A stretch of 64,000 bases of DNA from Gelidibacter gilvus (GCF_004115975.1 NZ_SDDZ01000001.1:124001-188000), one strand, 5' to 3'; counted from the stretch's first letter, positions 34,739 to 44,292 are shown. The notes: generated by a model not told the origin, from the letters alone. Program-made: numbers and translations.

Positions 34739-35866
34739 ATGAATTTACAAGACTATTTTTCTCTAGTTTTTAGCGATTACACGCTTCGCACCATCACCTT
34801 CGGCACCGCCATTTTGGGTGCTGTTACGGGAATGCTCGGTAGTTTCGCAGTGTTGCGAAAACAAAGTTTGCTGGGTGATGCCATTTCACACGCTGCCCTT
34901 CCAGGAATCGCCTTGGCATTTTTGATTACCGGTGCCAAAGACACCAACACCTTACTTCTTGGCGCTTTGGTCAGCGGCCTTGTGGGCACTTTTTGGATCC
35001 GGGGTATCGTGACCAAAACACATTTAAAATCGGATACTGCTTTGGGTCTTATCCTCTCCCTGTTTTTTGGATTTGGGATGTTGTTGCTCACTTTCATCCA
35101 AAAACAACCCAATGCCAATCAAGCAGGATTGGACAAATATTTATTCGGACAGGCAGCAACCTTGGTGGAAAGTGATGTTTGGCTAATGGCTATCGTCACA
35201 GGAATTTGTCTGATCGTCATGCTGTTATTTTGGAAGGAATTCAAGCTTTTACTTTTTGATCCAGACTATACCAAGACTTTAGGTTTCAACACCAAATTCA
35301 TAGATATTTTGATTACTACATTTATTGTATTGGCCATCGTTTTGGGGTTGCAGACCGTGGGCGTCGTTTTGATGAGCGCCATGTTATTGGCTCCTGCCGC
35401 AGCTGCAAGACAATGGACCAATAGTCTAGGTACAATGGTGTTTTTAGCGGCAATTTTCGGAGCGTTTTCAGGAGTTTTTGGAACGGCCATCAGTGCCAGT
35501 CAAGACAACCTTTCTACTGGACCGGTCATTGTTATTGTGGCGTCAGTATTTGTGATTTTCTCTTTCGTCTTTTCACCAGGAAGAGGTTTATTGTTTCGTC
35601 AAATCCGATTTATTAAAAACAGAAGAGATTTGGAATTTCAAAAAACCCTCGCCTTTATGTATCATATTGCCGAAACCCACGAGGATATTTCGCATCCGCA
35701 TACCATTAAAATATTAAACAACTTTCAAGGTTTTACACGAAAGACACTTCAAAAATTAGCCGATAAAAACTATGTAACCTTAGATGGTGCTATGTGGAGT
35801 TTGACAGAAGAAGGTTTTGAAACCGCGGCCAATTTATACAACCAAAATTTCAAGAAACATGAGTAA
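34739..35866 (+). CDS. Metal ABC permease with C-terminal winged-helix-like domain (1)
   Basis: A 375-residue inner-membrane permease of the Mn/Zn/Fe ABC-3 family. The first 280 residues have about eight to nine membrane helices and family motifs (LGDAISHAALPGIALAF near 43-59; VGVVLMSAMLLAPAAAARQW near 203-222). The remaining 95 residues are soluble. They end with a helix-turn-helix-like block (TRKTLQKLADKNYVTLDG, then WSLTEEGFETAANLY) that resembles the DNA-binding part of DtxR/MntR proteins. Typical permeases of the family end after the last helix, at about 280-300 residues. It overlaps the next permease gene by 8 bp. The fusion recalls chlamydial YtgCR. Confidence 0.93.
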   Translation: MNLQDYFSLVFSDYTLRTITFGTAILGAVTGMLGSFAVLRKQSLLGDAISHAALPGIALAFLITGAKDTNTLLLGALVSGLVGTFWIRGIVTKTHLKSDTALGLILSLFFGFGMLLLTFIQKQPNANQAGLDKYLFGQAATLVESDVWLMAIVTGICLIVMLLFWKEFKLLLFDPDYTKTLGFNTKFIDILITTFIVLAIVLGLQTVGVVLMSAMLLAPAAAARQWTNSLGTMVFLAAIFGAFSGVFGTAISASQDNLSTGPVIVIVASVFVIFSFVFSPGRGLLFRQIRFIKNRRDLEFQKTLAFMYHIAETHEDISHPHTIKILNNFQGFTRKTLQKLADKNYVTLDGAMWSLTEEGFETAANLYNQNFKKHE

Positions 35867-37019
35867 CGCCCAATTGGAAATACAGCTCATTGCTAGTTTG
35901 GTTGCCGTTGCCTGTGCCATTCCTGGAACCTTTTTGGTGCTCCGAAAAATGGCGATGATCAGTGATGCCATTAGCCACTCTATCTTACCAGGTCTAGTCG
36001 TTGGTTTTTTCATCACACAGGACCTCAACTCGCCACTCCTCATTTTATTGGCCGCACTTACGGGAGTTATTACCGTTATTTTAGTAGAGCGCATTCAAAA
36101 AACAGGTTTGGTAAAGGAAGATACTGCCATCGGATTGGTATTTCCTGCAATGTTCAGTATTGGGGTCATCATGATTGCGAAAAACGCTAATGATATACAT
36201 TTGGATGTGGACGCGGTGTTGTTAGGTGAATTGGCTTTTGCACCTTTTGACCGACTCACGATTGGCGGCACAGATATAGGCCCGAAATCCTTATGGGTTA
36301 TTGGAATTATTTTACTGGCTACGGTCGCGCTTTTAATCGCGTTTTTTAAAGAATTAAAGGTCAGCACTTTTGATCCCGGATTATCCGCCTCCTTAGGTTT
36401 TTCGCCAGTAGTCATTCATTACGGCCTTATGACCATGTCTTCCATTACGACTGTTGGTGCTTTTGATGCCGTTGGCGCAATTTTGGTTGTGGCACTTATG
36501 ATTGCCCCGGCTGCCTGTGCTTATCTACTGACCACAGATTTAAAGAAAATGCTCGGACTCGCCATATTTTTCGGGGTTTTTGGAGCCATTTCGGGATATT
36601 GGGTGGCACATTGGCTGGATGCTTCAATTGCGGGATCCATTGCAACCATGCTCGGGGTCGTGTTTTTTCTTGTGTATTTATTTGCCCCAAGTAAAGGATT
36701 GATTGCCGTGATGTACAGAGAAAAAAGACAACGCATTGAAGTCTCATTGTTGACTTTTTTACTCCATCTTAAAAATCACAGTGAAGAGGAAGAACGCCAT
36801 GTCAATCATCTCAACGAGCATATCAATTGGCAAAAAGTGAAAAGTAAAACGGTGTTGGATTTGGCGCTTAAAAACAATATGATCCTCATTAACAATAAAA
36901 TCGTTTCGCTCACCAAAAAAGGTGATGAATTCACCTCACAGGCCATCGATTATATCATTACCAATGAAGACACCCAGATTGAAGATATGAAAAAGCATTT
37001 CTTTTTATTTAGAGGGTAA
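35859..37019 (+). CDS. Metal ABC permease with C-terminal winged-helix-like domain (2)
   Basis: A 386-residue second permease. The start at 35859 is chosen because it overlaps the first permease stop by 8 bp (translational coupling) and begins the first helix after a short head; a frame opening at 35817 is less likely. Family motifs are MISDAISHSILPGLVVGFF near 36-54 and FDAVGAILVVALMIAPAACAYLL near 202-224. After the membrane part (about residues 1-287) comes a 100-residue soluble tail with KVKSKTVLDLALKNNMILIN and IVSLTKKGDEFTSQAI, again like a winged helix. It ends the transporter operon. Confidence 0.93.
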   Translation: MSNAQLEIQLIASLVAVACAIPGTFLVLRKMAMISDAISHSILPGLVVGFFITQDLNSPLLILLAALTGVITVILVERIQKTGLVKEDTAIGLVFPAMFSIGVIMIAKNANDIHLDVDAVLLGELAFAPFDRLTIGGTDIGPKSLWVIGIILLATVALLIAFFKELKVSTFDPGLSASLGFSPVVIHYGLMTMSSITTVGAFDAVGAILVVALMIAPAACAYLLTTDLKKMLGLAIFFGVFGAISGYWVAHWLDASIAGSIATMLGVVFFLVYLFAPSKGLIAVMYREKRQRIEVSLLTFLLHLKNHSEEEERHVNHLNEHINWQKVKSKTVLDLALKNNMILINNKIVSLTKKGDEFTSQAIDYIITNEDTQIEDMKKHFFLFRG

Positions 37020-37288
37020 AGACTTTCCAAACCGGCTTTTTGTTTTTTAGACATGAATTCCACAAATCAACACTAATCCATGAGCTGAATTCATTGTGCA
37101 TTCCTGAGGTAAATCTTAAAAAATTAGGGTACGAATTCAAATGATAAAAATAGATGTGAAACTTCACCGAATGGTCAGTCAGACACGTAGCTTAAGTTAA
37201 TCACCGCGTTTGTATACCGGTTAAATATTTCAAATATCTTTGGTAACAAATAATTTCGCTAACTTTGATTTTCACCTAATTTATTATA

Positions 37289-37951
37289 ATGAAATACGCA
37301 CTCTTTTGCATCAGTCTGTTTTTGTTATTTTCTTGCGGCACTTCCAAAAAAATAGTGGATAAACCGATTGTTTTTGATGCAGAGCGGATCCAACTCACCA
37401 AAGAATATCTATCTACACGCTATGGTTTAGAACAAGACAAACCGATTATTGTACCCAAAATGATTGTATTGCATTGGACGGAAATCCCAACACTCCAAGA
37501 ATCTTTTGATGCGTTCTACACATCGCAACTTCCAAGCAGACCTGATATTGCTACAGCAAGTGCTTTAAATGTATCCTCACAGTTTTTAGTAGATCAGGAT
37601 GGTACCATTTACCGATTGATGCCAGAATTAACCATGGCGAGACATGTGATTGGTTTAAACCACACCGCCATTGGGGTTGAAAATGTTGGAGGGACTAAAG
37701 ATGTACCTCTGACCCATGAGCAAATAAAAGCAAACATCTGGTTGGTCAACTATTTGAGTAAAAAATATCCTATTGAATACCTTATTGGCCACTATGAGTA
37801 TACTAATTTTGAAGGTCATGAGTTATGGCTTGAGAAGGATGATGGCTATAGAACCGAAAAGGTTGATCCTGGCGAGGATTTTATGAGAGCCGTCAGAAAA
37901 AAAACACGAAAACTTAAATTGAAATCAGCTCCGGTAAAAAGAAATAATTAA
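37289..37951 (+). CDS. N-acetylmuramoyl-L-alanine amidase, amidase_2 type, lipoprotein
   Basis: A 220-residue enzyme that would cut the amide bond between MurNAc and the peptide stem of peptidoglycan or of murein fragments. The lipoprotein signal has its lipobox Cys in LLFSCGT (about residue 16). Zinc ligands are seen as His in MIVLHWTEIP (about 59), His in MARHVIGLNHTAIGVEN (about 120-136) and the C-terminal GHYEYTNFEGHELW with a later DPGEDF. An M14 carboxypeptidase gene follows on the same strand, so the two may act together on cell-wall peptides. Confidence 0.9.
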   Translation: MKYALFCISLFLLFSCGTSKKIVDKPIVFDAERIQLTKEYLSTRYGLEQDKPIIVPKMIVLHWTEIPTLQESFDAFYTSQLPSRPDIATASALNVSSQFLVDQDGTIYRLMPELTMARHVIGLNHTAIGVENVGGTKDVPLTHEQIKANIWLVNYLSKKYPIEYLIGHYEYTNFEGHELWLEKDDGYRTEKVDPGEDFMRAVRKKTRKLKLKSAPVKRNN

Positions 37952-38041
37952 GGATGATATATGTTTATTCCAGAATTTAGGATAAACCGATTGTCTTATC
38001 CGAACAGTCCTTTGATCAATAAAACAAATAAAATGCAACAA

Positions 38042-39508
38042 ATGAAATCTATTTTCACTTTAGTACTTGCCATTTTCTCATTCTCTATGATGGGTCAGGT
38101 CAATGATATGACCACAAGTCTATACGACAGCTATTCAAAATACAAAGAACCAAGCTTGGACAAACGTCGGATCAAACATGAAGACATCCAACCTTTAATC
38201 CTCAAGCTTAAAAACAATCCATCTTATACGGTTCAAAAAGTAGGAGAAAGCATCAAAGGAAAAGACATCAATTTGATCAGTGTTGGAACGGGAGCTGTCA
38301 ACGTTTTTCTATGGTCACAAATGCATGGCGATGAACCTACCGCAACCCAAGCTATTTTCGATATTTTTAACTTTTTGAACAGCAACGATTTTAAAGCTGA
38401 AAAAAAAGAATTGTTAAGCAAATTGACGGTTCATTTTATGCCAATGCTCAATCCCGATGGTGCAGAAGTGTTTACCAGACGTAACGCCTTGGGCATTGAT
38501 ATTAACAGAGATGCGCTCATGCTACAGTCTCCAGAAGGTCAAGTTTTAAAACGCATCCGCGACAGTTTAGATGCCGATTTTGGTTTCAACCTTCACGACC
38601 AAAGCACATATTACAATGCCGAGCGTACGCCTAAACCAGCGACCATTTCTTATCTGGCACCTGCTTACAATTATGAAAAAGACATCAATGACGTCCGTGG
38701 AAATGCCATGAAGGTTATTGTCTTTATGAACAGCATCATCCAAAAATATGCTCCAGGACAAGTGGGGCGCTACAACGACGATTTTGAGCCTCGCGCTTTC
38801 GGCGACAACATTCAAAAATGGGGCACGAGTGCCATATTGATTGAATCCGGCGGTTATAAAAATGACGTTGAAAAACAGGAAATCAGAAAGCTCAATTTTG
38901 TGTCTATTTTATCGGCATGTTATACCATTGCCAATGGAAATTATAAAAATATCTCTATTGACGATTATGAAAAAATCCCTCAAAACGATCGCAAATTATT
39001 CGATTTAAAAATAGAACGTTTCACCCATAATCTTTTAGGAAAGGATTATATTTTAGATATCGGAATCAATCATTTGGAAGTCCAAGACAAAAATTACGAC
39101 AGTTTTTATAACGTGGGCAGCATTGTTGAAAAAGGCGACCTCTCAACCTTTTATGGATATGAAACTGTAGATGCTACCGGGTATCGCTTAATTGAAGGAA
39201 AGGTTTATCCAGAAACTATCCAGACCATGAAAGATTTGGAAGCTATGGACATTTACGAACTTCTCAAATCAGGCTACACCTATGTCCGATTGGCGGACTT
39301 TTCACAAAAAGATAAAGACGTTTCGCTCCCGATAAACATTTTGGACAAAGATCAAAAAGTTCCAGGTTTTTATGTGAACATAGGCAACAACCCTAATTTT
39401 GTTTTGCAAAAAGATGGCAGCGTAGATTATGCGGTGGTCAACGGATTCTTGATTGATCTAAAAACCGAGGAGAGTAACTTTAAGAATGCTATTTTTTATG
39501 GAAAGTAA
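38042..39508 (+). CDS. M14-family zinc carboxypeptidase, exported
   Basis: A 488-residue peptidase. The start at 38042 gives a signal peptide (MKSIFTLVLAIFSFSMMGQ). The frame is open upstream to 37961, and 38033 is another Met. Zinc ligands of the M14 fold are in SQMHGDEPTATQ (His-x-x-Glu, about residues 98-101) and FNLHDQSTYYN (His, about 182); the catalytic Glu is in ILIESGGYKND (about 265). The C-terminal 200 residues form an extra domain without clear family likeness. M14 members trim C-terminal amino acids, and some cut gamma-D-Glu-diaminopimelate bonds in murein. The position after the amidase favours a cell-wall role, but dietary peptides remain possible. Confidence 0.88.
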   Translation: MKSIFTLVLAIFSFSMMGQVNDMTTSLYDSYSKYKEPSLDKRRIKHEDIQPLILKLKNNPSYTVQKVGESIKGKDINLISVGTGAVNVFLWSQMHGDEPTATQAIFDIFNFLNSNDFKAEKKELLSKLTVHFMPMLNPDGAEVFTRRNALGIDINRDALMLQSPEGQVLKRIRDSLDADFGFNLHDQSTYYNAERTPKPATISYLAPAYNYEKDINDVRGNAMKVIVFMNSIIQKYAPGQVGRYNDDFEPRAFGDNIQKWGTSAILIESGGYKNDVEKQEIRKLNFVSILSACYTIANGNYKNISIDDYEKIPQNDRKLFDLKIERFTHNLLGKDYILDIGINHLEVQDKNYDSFYNVGSIVEKGDLSTFYGYETVDATGYRLIEGKVYPETIQTMKDLEAMDIYELLKSGYTYVRLADFSQKDKDVSLPINILDKDQKVPGFYVNIGNNPNFVLQKDGSVDYAVVNGFLIDLKTEESNFKNAIFYGK

Positions 39509-39517
39509 AACTCTCAT

Positions 39518-40780
39518 TTAGTAATTATCCCTTAAATATTCCAGTACAGCCTGCATATGTTCTTTGACCTTATTGGTAGATGTATTGTAGTTATTGTTCA
39601 TAAAGCTAAATATCAAAACGTCTCCAGAATTAGTCAGCAAATAGCCACTTAAAGTACTCGCGCTAGACAACGTGCCGGTTTTGGCAAACACGTAAGGGCC
39701 ATTAGGTCCCGCATACCAATTTTTCAAAGTGCCACTAACACCACCGGCCGGAAAAAAGTTGAACAGGCGTTCCCTTGGAATTTCGTCGTAAAGCTTTTCC
39801 AAAACCTGAACAAAGGATAACGGCGTGAAGAGATTGTAATTACTCAACCCGGAGCCATCCCTCCATTTCGGTTTTTGTTTCAAATCTTTGAGTTGATTTT
39901 CGAGAATCGATTTCCGAATAGGATCCGCATCCAAGGTATCAGAAACGGTTGAGGATGTCAAAATTAAGATCTGTTCTGCCAAAAAATTGTCACTCACATG
40001 CATCATTCGTTTGTATAAACTGTCTGAAGGAATGCTGTAGAGTACTTGATCGGTTTTGGCGGTAGAATAAGGGATGAATTCTACTTTACCCGGCAACAAA
40101 TCACTCCAAAGTTGTTTGACTAGAGTTGTATCCAATACAAATGGGACTTCAATTGTGTCTTTACGAGTAAGTTTGTAATAAAAATTATTCTCATTAAAAT
40201 CCCTGCGCTTATTCATTGACGTAAAAGTTGCCTGAGGTTTTAAAATTTCGGGATAAGTATTCAAATCTCCAGTACTTGAAATTGACAAGACATTTCCATA
40301 CAGAGGAAAAGCACTGCGTTCTGGACTGTAATACATGTCATAATCTTCCCATGCCCAACCTGGACCAAATTTGTCATTGGCGTAATTATCTGTCACCAAT
40401 TTTATGGCTTTATAATTTTTCATAAACTCCAAAGCCGTACTGTCCTTAAAATAATGATGCAAGAAACTTGGATCACCCGTTCCTCTTACAATTAATGTGT
40501 CTTGATGCACTGCATATTTAAAGGCTGGAACTTTTTCAGGCAAATACTGTAAAGCTGTAAATAAAGTAAATATTTTGGTGTTGCTCGCTGGTGTAAAATA
40601 GCGTTCGGCGTTATGATTAAAAACCGTGTCCTTGGTTCTGGGATTATAAACCATGAGGCCCGTAAACTGATTTTCAAAAAAATTTGAGTTCAACGAGTTT
40701 TCCAAGTGTTTGGAAACTTTAGCCGATTTACAGTTAACAAAAAGAAGGGAAAAGAGTATCAAAAAACTAAAACGCACCAT
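39518..40780 (-). CDS. D-alanyl-D-alanine carboxypeptidase/endopeptidase (PBP4, S13 family), lipoprotein
   Basis: A 420-residue penicillin-binding protein that removes terminal D-Ala and cleaves cross-links in peptidoglycan. The start at 40780 gives a lipobox, LLFVNC (Cys17); an in-frame ATG at 40834 would hide the signal. All three active-site motifs are present: Ser-x-x-Lys in PASNTKIF, Ser-x-Asn in HVSDNFLAE, and Lys-Thr-Gly in FAKTGTLSS. It is convergent with the M14 gene, with only 9 bp between stop codons. As an S13 member it fits the murein-processing theme of the surrounding genes. Confidence 0.93.
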   Translation of the reverse strand: MVRFSFLILFSLLFVNCKSAKVSKHLENSLNSNFFENQFTGLMVYNPRTKDTVFNHNAERYFTPASNTKIFTLFTALQYLPEKVPAFKYAVHQDTLIVRGTGDPSFLHHYFKDSTALEFMKNYKAIKLVTDNYANDKFGPGWAWEDYDMYYSPERSAFPLYGNVLSISSTGDLNTYPEILKPQATFTSMNKRRDFNENNFYYKLTRKDTIEVPFVLDTTLVKQLWSDLLPGKVEFIPYSTAKTDQVLYSIPSDSLYKRMMHVSDNFLAEQILILTSSTVSDTLDADPIRKSILENQLKDLKQKPKWRDGSGLSNYNLFTPLSFVQVLEKLYDEIPRERLFNFFPAGGVSGTLKNWYAGPNGPYVFAKTGTLSSASTLSGYLLTNSGDVLIFSFMNNNYNTSTNKVKEHMQAVLEYLRDNY

Positions 40781-41030
40781 TGAATTGACGTTTATCACAC
40801 TTTCAAAACTCTTGAATTTACTGGAATTTTTCATATCAAATAAAACACAAATATTAATATTCCGAAAGTTAGTTGATAATTTTGAAAAAAGCGAAATCAG
40901 TAAAGAAAATCAATTTATCATCGCCAAAGTACGATTCTATTTATAATCGGTCTAAAGAATTGCCAAAAATGCACCTTATCTATTATTTTATTACATTTAC
41001 CGTGCTACTTTAATAAAAATAATTCAAATT

Positions 41031-41081
41031 ATGCAAAAAAATACTCCAGTCACGCCGGTATGGTGGGACGCTCAAAATTAA
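41031..41081 (+). CDS. Possible 16-residue micro-peptide (VWWDAQN) or small RNA unit
   Basis: An ATG followed by 15 sense codons and TAA encodes MQKNTPVTPVWWDAQN. It lies about 30 bp after a promoter-like TACATTTA (40992-40999) and 21 bp before a strong terminator, so a transcript of about 130 nt is framed. The PVTPVWWDAQN composition is not random-looking, and the region has no other gene on this strand. The tandem Trp codons recall leader peptides, but no plus-strand gene follows the terminator. It could instead be a non-coding RNA. Confidence 0.4.
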   Translation: MQKNTPVTPVWWDAQN

Positions 41082-41101
41082 ATCTGTTTTCAATGGAATA
41101 A

Positions 41102-41137
41102 AAAACCCTTCACAAATTTTAGTGAAGGGTTTCTTTT
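41102..41137. terminator. Bidirectional terminator
   Basis: AAACCCTTCAC (41103-41113) pairs with GTGAAGGGTTT (41122-41132), with T-run on the plus strand and A-run on the other side. The aminotransferase-like gene ends inside it (stop at 41121-41119), so it serves that gene and the micro-peptide unit. Confidence 0.88.
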
Positions 41138-42159
41138 TGGAATAATCTCAAAGCTGATTTCAATTTTTCCAAATCGGAATTTGTATGGTTGGCAGTGATG
41201 ACAATCCGATTCATCAAAGCCTCATAATTGGGATATTTAAAATTAGTGATGATGATGCCCTTGGATTTCAAATAGTCAAAAATGACATTACTATGGGAAT
41301 AGATCACAGGGTAATCCTGATCATAATAAGATTGAGGTGGCAAACCATCTTCATATACAAACTTTAGGTTCTCCCGCAATTTTTTAAGTTGATCCTGGAT
41401 GATGTCCTGGCCTTTTACAAAGGTTTGTAAAAAGATTGGATTCATTCCTGCAGCCGAGATAAACACCACAGCATTTCTTATGCTGTCAACAAGCCTTTTA
41501 TTTCCAACAATAACACCTCCAGAACAGCCATAAGCTTTGGTCAAGGAACTGATCATTATTTTTTGCGAAATACTTCGATGGGTAATCGTTTTAAAAATGC
41601 CTGTACCGTCTTTGCCGACAATGCCCAAACTATGTGATTCATCGATTAATAACGTGATGGTTTTACTTGAAGAAATGTCGTCCAAGAAATCGAAGTTTGT
41701 AGGTTTGACCGCTAAGGATAAAAGCGCATCTGCAGTAACCACAACGGCTTCTTTTACTTCATCTCTCAATCCTGGATGTAATTCTCCATCAATAAACAAA
41801 GGCCGACTTGAATTTTCAAGAATGGCGGGATGTGTTTTTGGATAATGATAAAAATGTTGGTGTGTTTCTGTCAAATAATCAATCACTAGTCTTCCAGCCA
41901 ACGTCCCTGATGAAACCGTAAGCGCCGCTTCAGCGCCAGAGTTTTTCGATAATAAGGCCTCTGCTTCTTGGTATATTCTTAACTGAATATTAGAATTCCG
42001 CGAACTCCCGTAAGAGGTGCCCCATGTTTTGATACTGTCAAAAAGCAGGTTTTGAAAATCAGGGTTAGTAGCCATCCCCAAATAGGAAGTGCCTCCAAAA
42101 TAAAGATAGGTTTTGCCATCAACTAAAATGGTCCGATCCGGAAATTGATCAACAGTCAT
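41119..42159 (-). CDS. PLP-dependent alpha-oxoamine synthase-like enzyme (BioF/Kbl superfamily)
   Basis: A 346-residue fold-type I PLP enzyme. Typical regions are the N-terminal FGGTSYLGMATNP, a GSSRNSN segment (usually GSGGSR), a cofactor-stacking stretch AALTVSSGTLAG, the Asp contacting the PLP ring in LIDESHSLGIVG, and the Schiff-base Lys in SSLTKAYGCSGG (about residue 210). It is about 40-50 residues shorter than BioF or 2-amino-3-ketobutyrate ligase, so a plain aminotransferase or an amino-acid-processing variant is possible. It starts 6 bp after a dipeptide epimerase gene, so its substrate may be an amino acid or dipeptide released from murein; this is inference. Confidence 0.88.
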   Translation of the reverse strand: MTVDQFPDRTILVDGKTYLYFGGTSYLGMATNPDFQNLLFDSIKTWGTSYGSSRNSNIQLRIYQEAEALLSKNSGAEAALTVSSGTLAGRLVIDYLTETHQHFYHYPKTHPAILENSSRPLFIDGELHPGLRDEVKEAVVVTADALLSLAVKPTNFDFLDDISSSKTITLLIDESHSLGIVGKDGTGIFKTITHRSISQKIMISSLTKAYGCSGGVIVGNKRLVDSIRNAVVFISAAGMNPIFLQTFVKGQDIIQDQLKKLRENLKFVYEDGLPPQSYYDQDYPVIYSHSNVIFDYLKSKGIIITNFKYPNYEALMNRIVITANHTNSDLEKLKSALRLFQKETLH

Positions 42160-42165
42160 TGATTA

Positions 42166-43176
42166 TTAGGTTAAGGTCACACCGGTTCCGTGCAAATCAC
42201 TATAAAAAATCTCACCATCTTCAATGCGCACCCCAGTAGCAATATCATTGGCCAACAATAGAGCGCCATCCATATCTACATAATCTAAAAGTGGTAATAA
42301 ATGAGCAATGGCAGAAATCCCCACAGTGGATTCAGTCATACAGCCCACCATGGTTTTCATTCCCAGATGTCTCGCCTTGACCAACATACGTCGTGCAGGT
42401 GTCAGTCCTCCACATTTGGTCAACTTCACATTCACCCCATGGAAATGTTCGAAGCATTTATCAACATCTGCTTCTACCTGGCAACTTTCGTCAGCAATAA
42501 TTGGCAGTACAGAATGTTCAAACACCTTTTTATGGCCTTCCCAATCGTCGGCTGGTAATGGTTGCTCTATAAACTCTACTCCCAATTCCTTAAGTGCTAT
42601 GGCATTGGCAATGGTTTCATCTGCTGTCCAACCACAATTGGCATCTACCCTAAAAATGGCATCGGTATGTTTACGCAATTCGGTAATGATTTCAATATCC
42701 CGATCCGAACCTAATTTGATCTTATAAATCGGCCATGGCATTTCTTTCATCTTAGAGACCATTTTTTCAATAGTATCGATGCCAATGGTATAATCTGTTA
42801 GCGGATTGTGGCTGATGTCATAATCCCACAATTCATACAGTTTTTTGCCTTCTTTTCTGGCATAAAGATCGTTGTAGGCTAAATCTAGAGCACACAGGGC
42901 AAACATATCATGAGTTAACTGCGACTTCATTTTCTCCCAAAATTCTTCGGGAGCCATGCCAGAGGAATCTGCGATAAGCGGCTCCAATTGCTGCAAATCA
43001 TTCATCATTCCTTTGATGGTTATATTGTAATAGGGATTTGAAGTGGCTTCCCCGAATCCAGAGATACCATCTTCTTTTAATTCAACAATCAATGAAGGTT
43101 GCTCGTCTCGAGACTCTCTTGAAATGGTAAACGTGTGTCTTAGTTTTAAGACATAGGGTCTTAATATCAATTGCAT
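42166..43176 (-). CDS. L-Ala-D/L-Glu-type dipeptide epimerase (enolase superfamily)
   Basis: A 336-residue enolase-superfamily epimerase that converts L-Ala-D-Glu from recycled murein to L-Ala-L-Glu. The active-site residues are visible: Lys-x-Lys in YKIKLGS (about 153-155), metal ligands Asp in FRVDANCGW, Glu in FIEQPLP and Asp in IIADESCQ, the second Lys in VNVKLTKCGG, and the substrate-binding Asp-x-Asp in DYVDMDGALL. It leads the two-gene unit with the BioF-like enzyme. Nearby amidase, carboxypeptidase and PBP4 genes support the murein-recycling reading over other dipeptide substrates. Confidence 0.92.
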   Translation of the reverse strand: MQLILRPYVLKLRHTFTISRESRDEQPSLIVELKEDGISGFGEATSNPYYNITIKGMMNDLQQLEPLIADSSGMAPEEFWEKMKSQLTHDMFALCALDLAYNDLYARKEGKKLYELWDYDISHNPLTDYTIGIDTIEKMVSKMKEMPWPIYKIKLGSDRDIEIITELRKHTDAIFRVDANCGWTADETIANAIALKELGVEFIEQPLPADDWEGHKKVFEHSVLPIIADESCQVEADVDKCFEHFHGVNVKLTKCGGLTPARRMLVKARHLGMKTMVGCMTESTVGISAIAHLLPLLDYVDMDGALLLANDIATGVRIEDGEIFYSDLHGTGVTLT

Positions 43177-43381
43177 AGTATAAGATTTAATACATTTTTT
43201 GAATTAACATCAATAAAATGTCTATTTATAAAAAACTAAATTAATGAATTTATAAGTGTTTGAAGAGTTACGAAAGAATAAATATATAAGACCAAAACCG
43301 AGCGATTTTTAACGTGAAAAAACCTGAGACCATTACCGTCCAGAGTCGATTTCAAACCTATTGATTTTTTTAGAACAGGAT

Positions 43382-44149
43382 TTAAAACCTACGCTCCTTT
43401 TGTAATTTCTCGTAAGCTTCCTGAACTTGTCGGAATTTTTCCACAGCGCCCTTTTGATGTGCCTCACCTAAGTGGATCACACGATCTGGATGATATTTCT
43501 TTGCCATTTTCCTATAAGCCGCCTTAATTTCATCAGTTGTGGCTTCCTTTGTGATTTCAAGGATTTTATAAGCATTGTCACTACTGTCATAAAACATCGC
43601 TTTGATACTTTCAAAATCCCGAGAGCTGATGCCCATATATCCTGAAATAGTATGAATTTGATTCACTTCTGGATCCGTCACCATCCCATCGGCTTTGGCA
43701 ATTCCGAAGAGGAAATGCAACAATTGCAAGCGCGAGGCATGATCCATCATTTGCTGGATCTGCATACACACTTGACGCACAGGGATTTGTTGCTGATTAA
43801 TACCCTTAAACAATTTAAATGCTTTATTGGCGCGTTCCTGTCCGTACATATTCACGAATTGCTGTCGGACAAAATCCAGTTCGCGTTGGTCCTGATGGCC
43901 ATCGGCTTTAATCACCACCGACGCCAGGATCAAAAGGCTCACTTCAAAATCGCCGGGCTGCGTTTGCGGTTGCGCTTGTCTTCTGTACGTTGGCTGATTT
44001 TTCTGCTTGGTCTGCCAGTCGCCCAAAAGTGGTGTGCCACTATCAGAAACTGAATCTATAATACTTCCCAATACCAATCCAATGATGGCTCCAATTGGCC
44101 CACCAAAAGACCAGCCTAATCCTGCGCCTATCCATTTTGAAAAACTCAT
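43382..44149 (-). CDS. TerB-DnaJ (DjlA-like) co-chaperone
   Basis: A 255-residue protein. A Gly-rich hydrophobic N-terminus ([26 protein letters not shown]) may insert in or touch the membrane. The middle third is a TerB-like helical domain (about 65-170, [21 protein letters not shown]). The C-terminus is a J domain (about 190-255) with the HPD motif YHPDRVIH, which stimulates DnaK-type chaperones. The order matches the DjlA arrangement, though DjlA of gammaproteobacteria has a different membrane anchor. The gene is monocistronic and divergent from the bacilliredoxin. Confidence 0.92.
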   Translation of the reverse strand: MSFSKWIGAGLGWSFGGPIGAIIGLVLGSIIDSVSDSGTPLLGDWQTKQKNQPTYRRQAQPQTQPGDFEVSLLILASVVIKADGHQDQRELDFVRQQFVNMYGQERANKAFKLFKGINQQQIPVRQVCMQIQQMMDHASRLQLLHFLFGIAKADGMVTDPEVNQIHTISGYMGISSRDFESIKAMFYDSSDNAYKILEITKEATTDEIKAAYRKMAKKYHPDRVIHLGEAHQKGAVEKFRQVQEAYEKLQKERRF

Positions 44150-44292
44150 CTATCTGTTTTATTTTTAGTAGTCCAAATATACTATAGTTCGTCATTTGAT
44201 GTTCTAAATAATTACTTAAATTTCCATTGACAACAGAAATACTACCATTCAAACTACCAACACACGACAACTGTAATAAGGCGATTTTTTCT

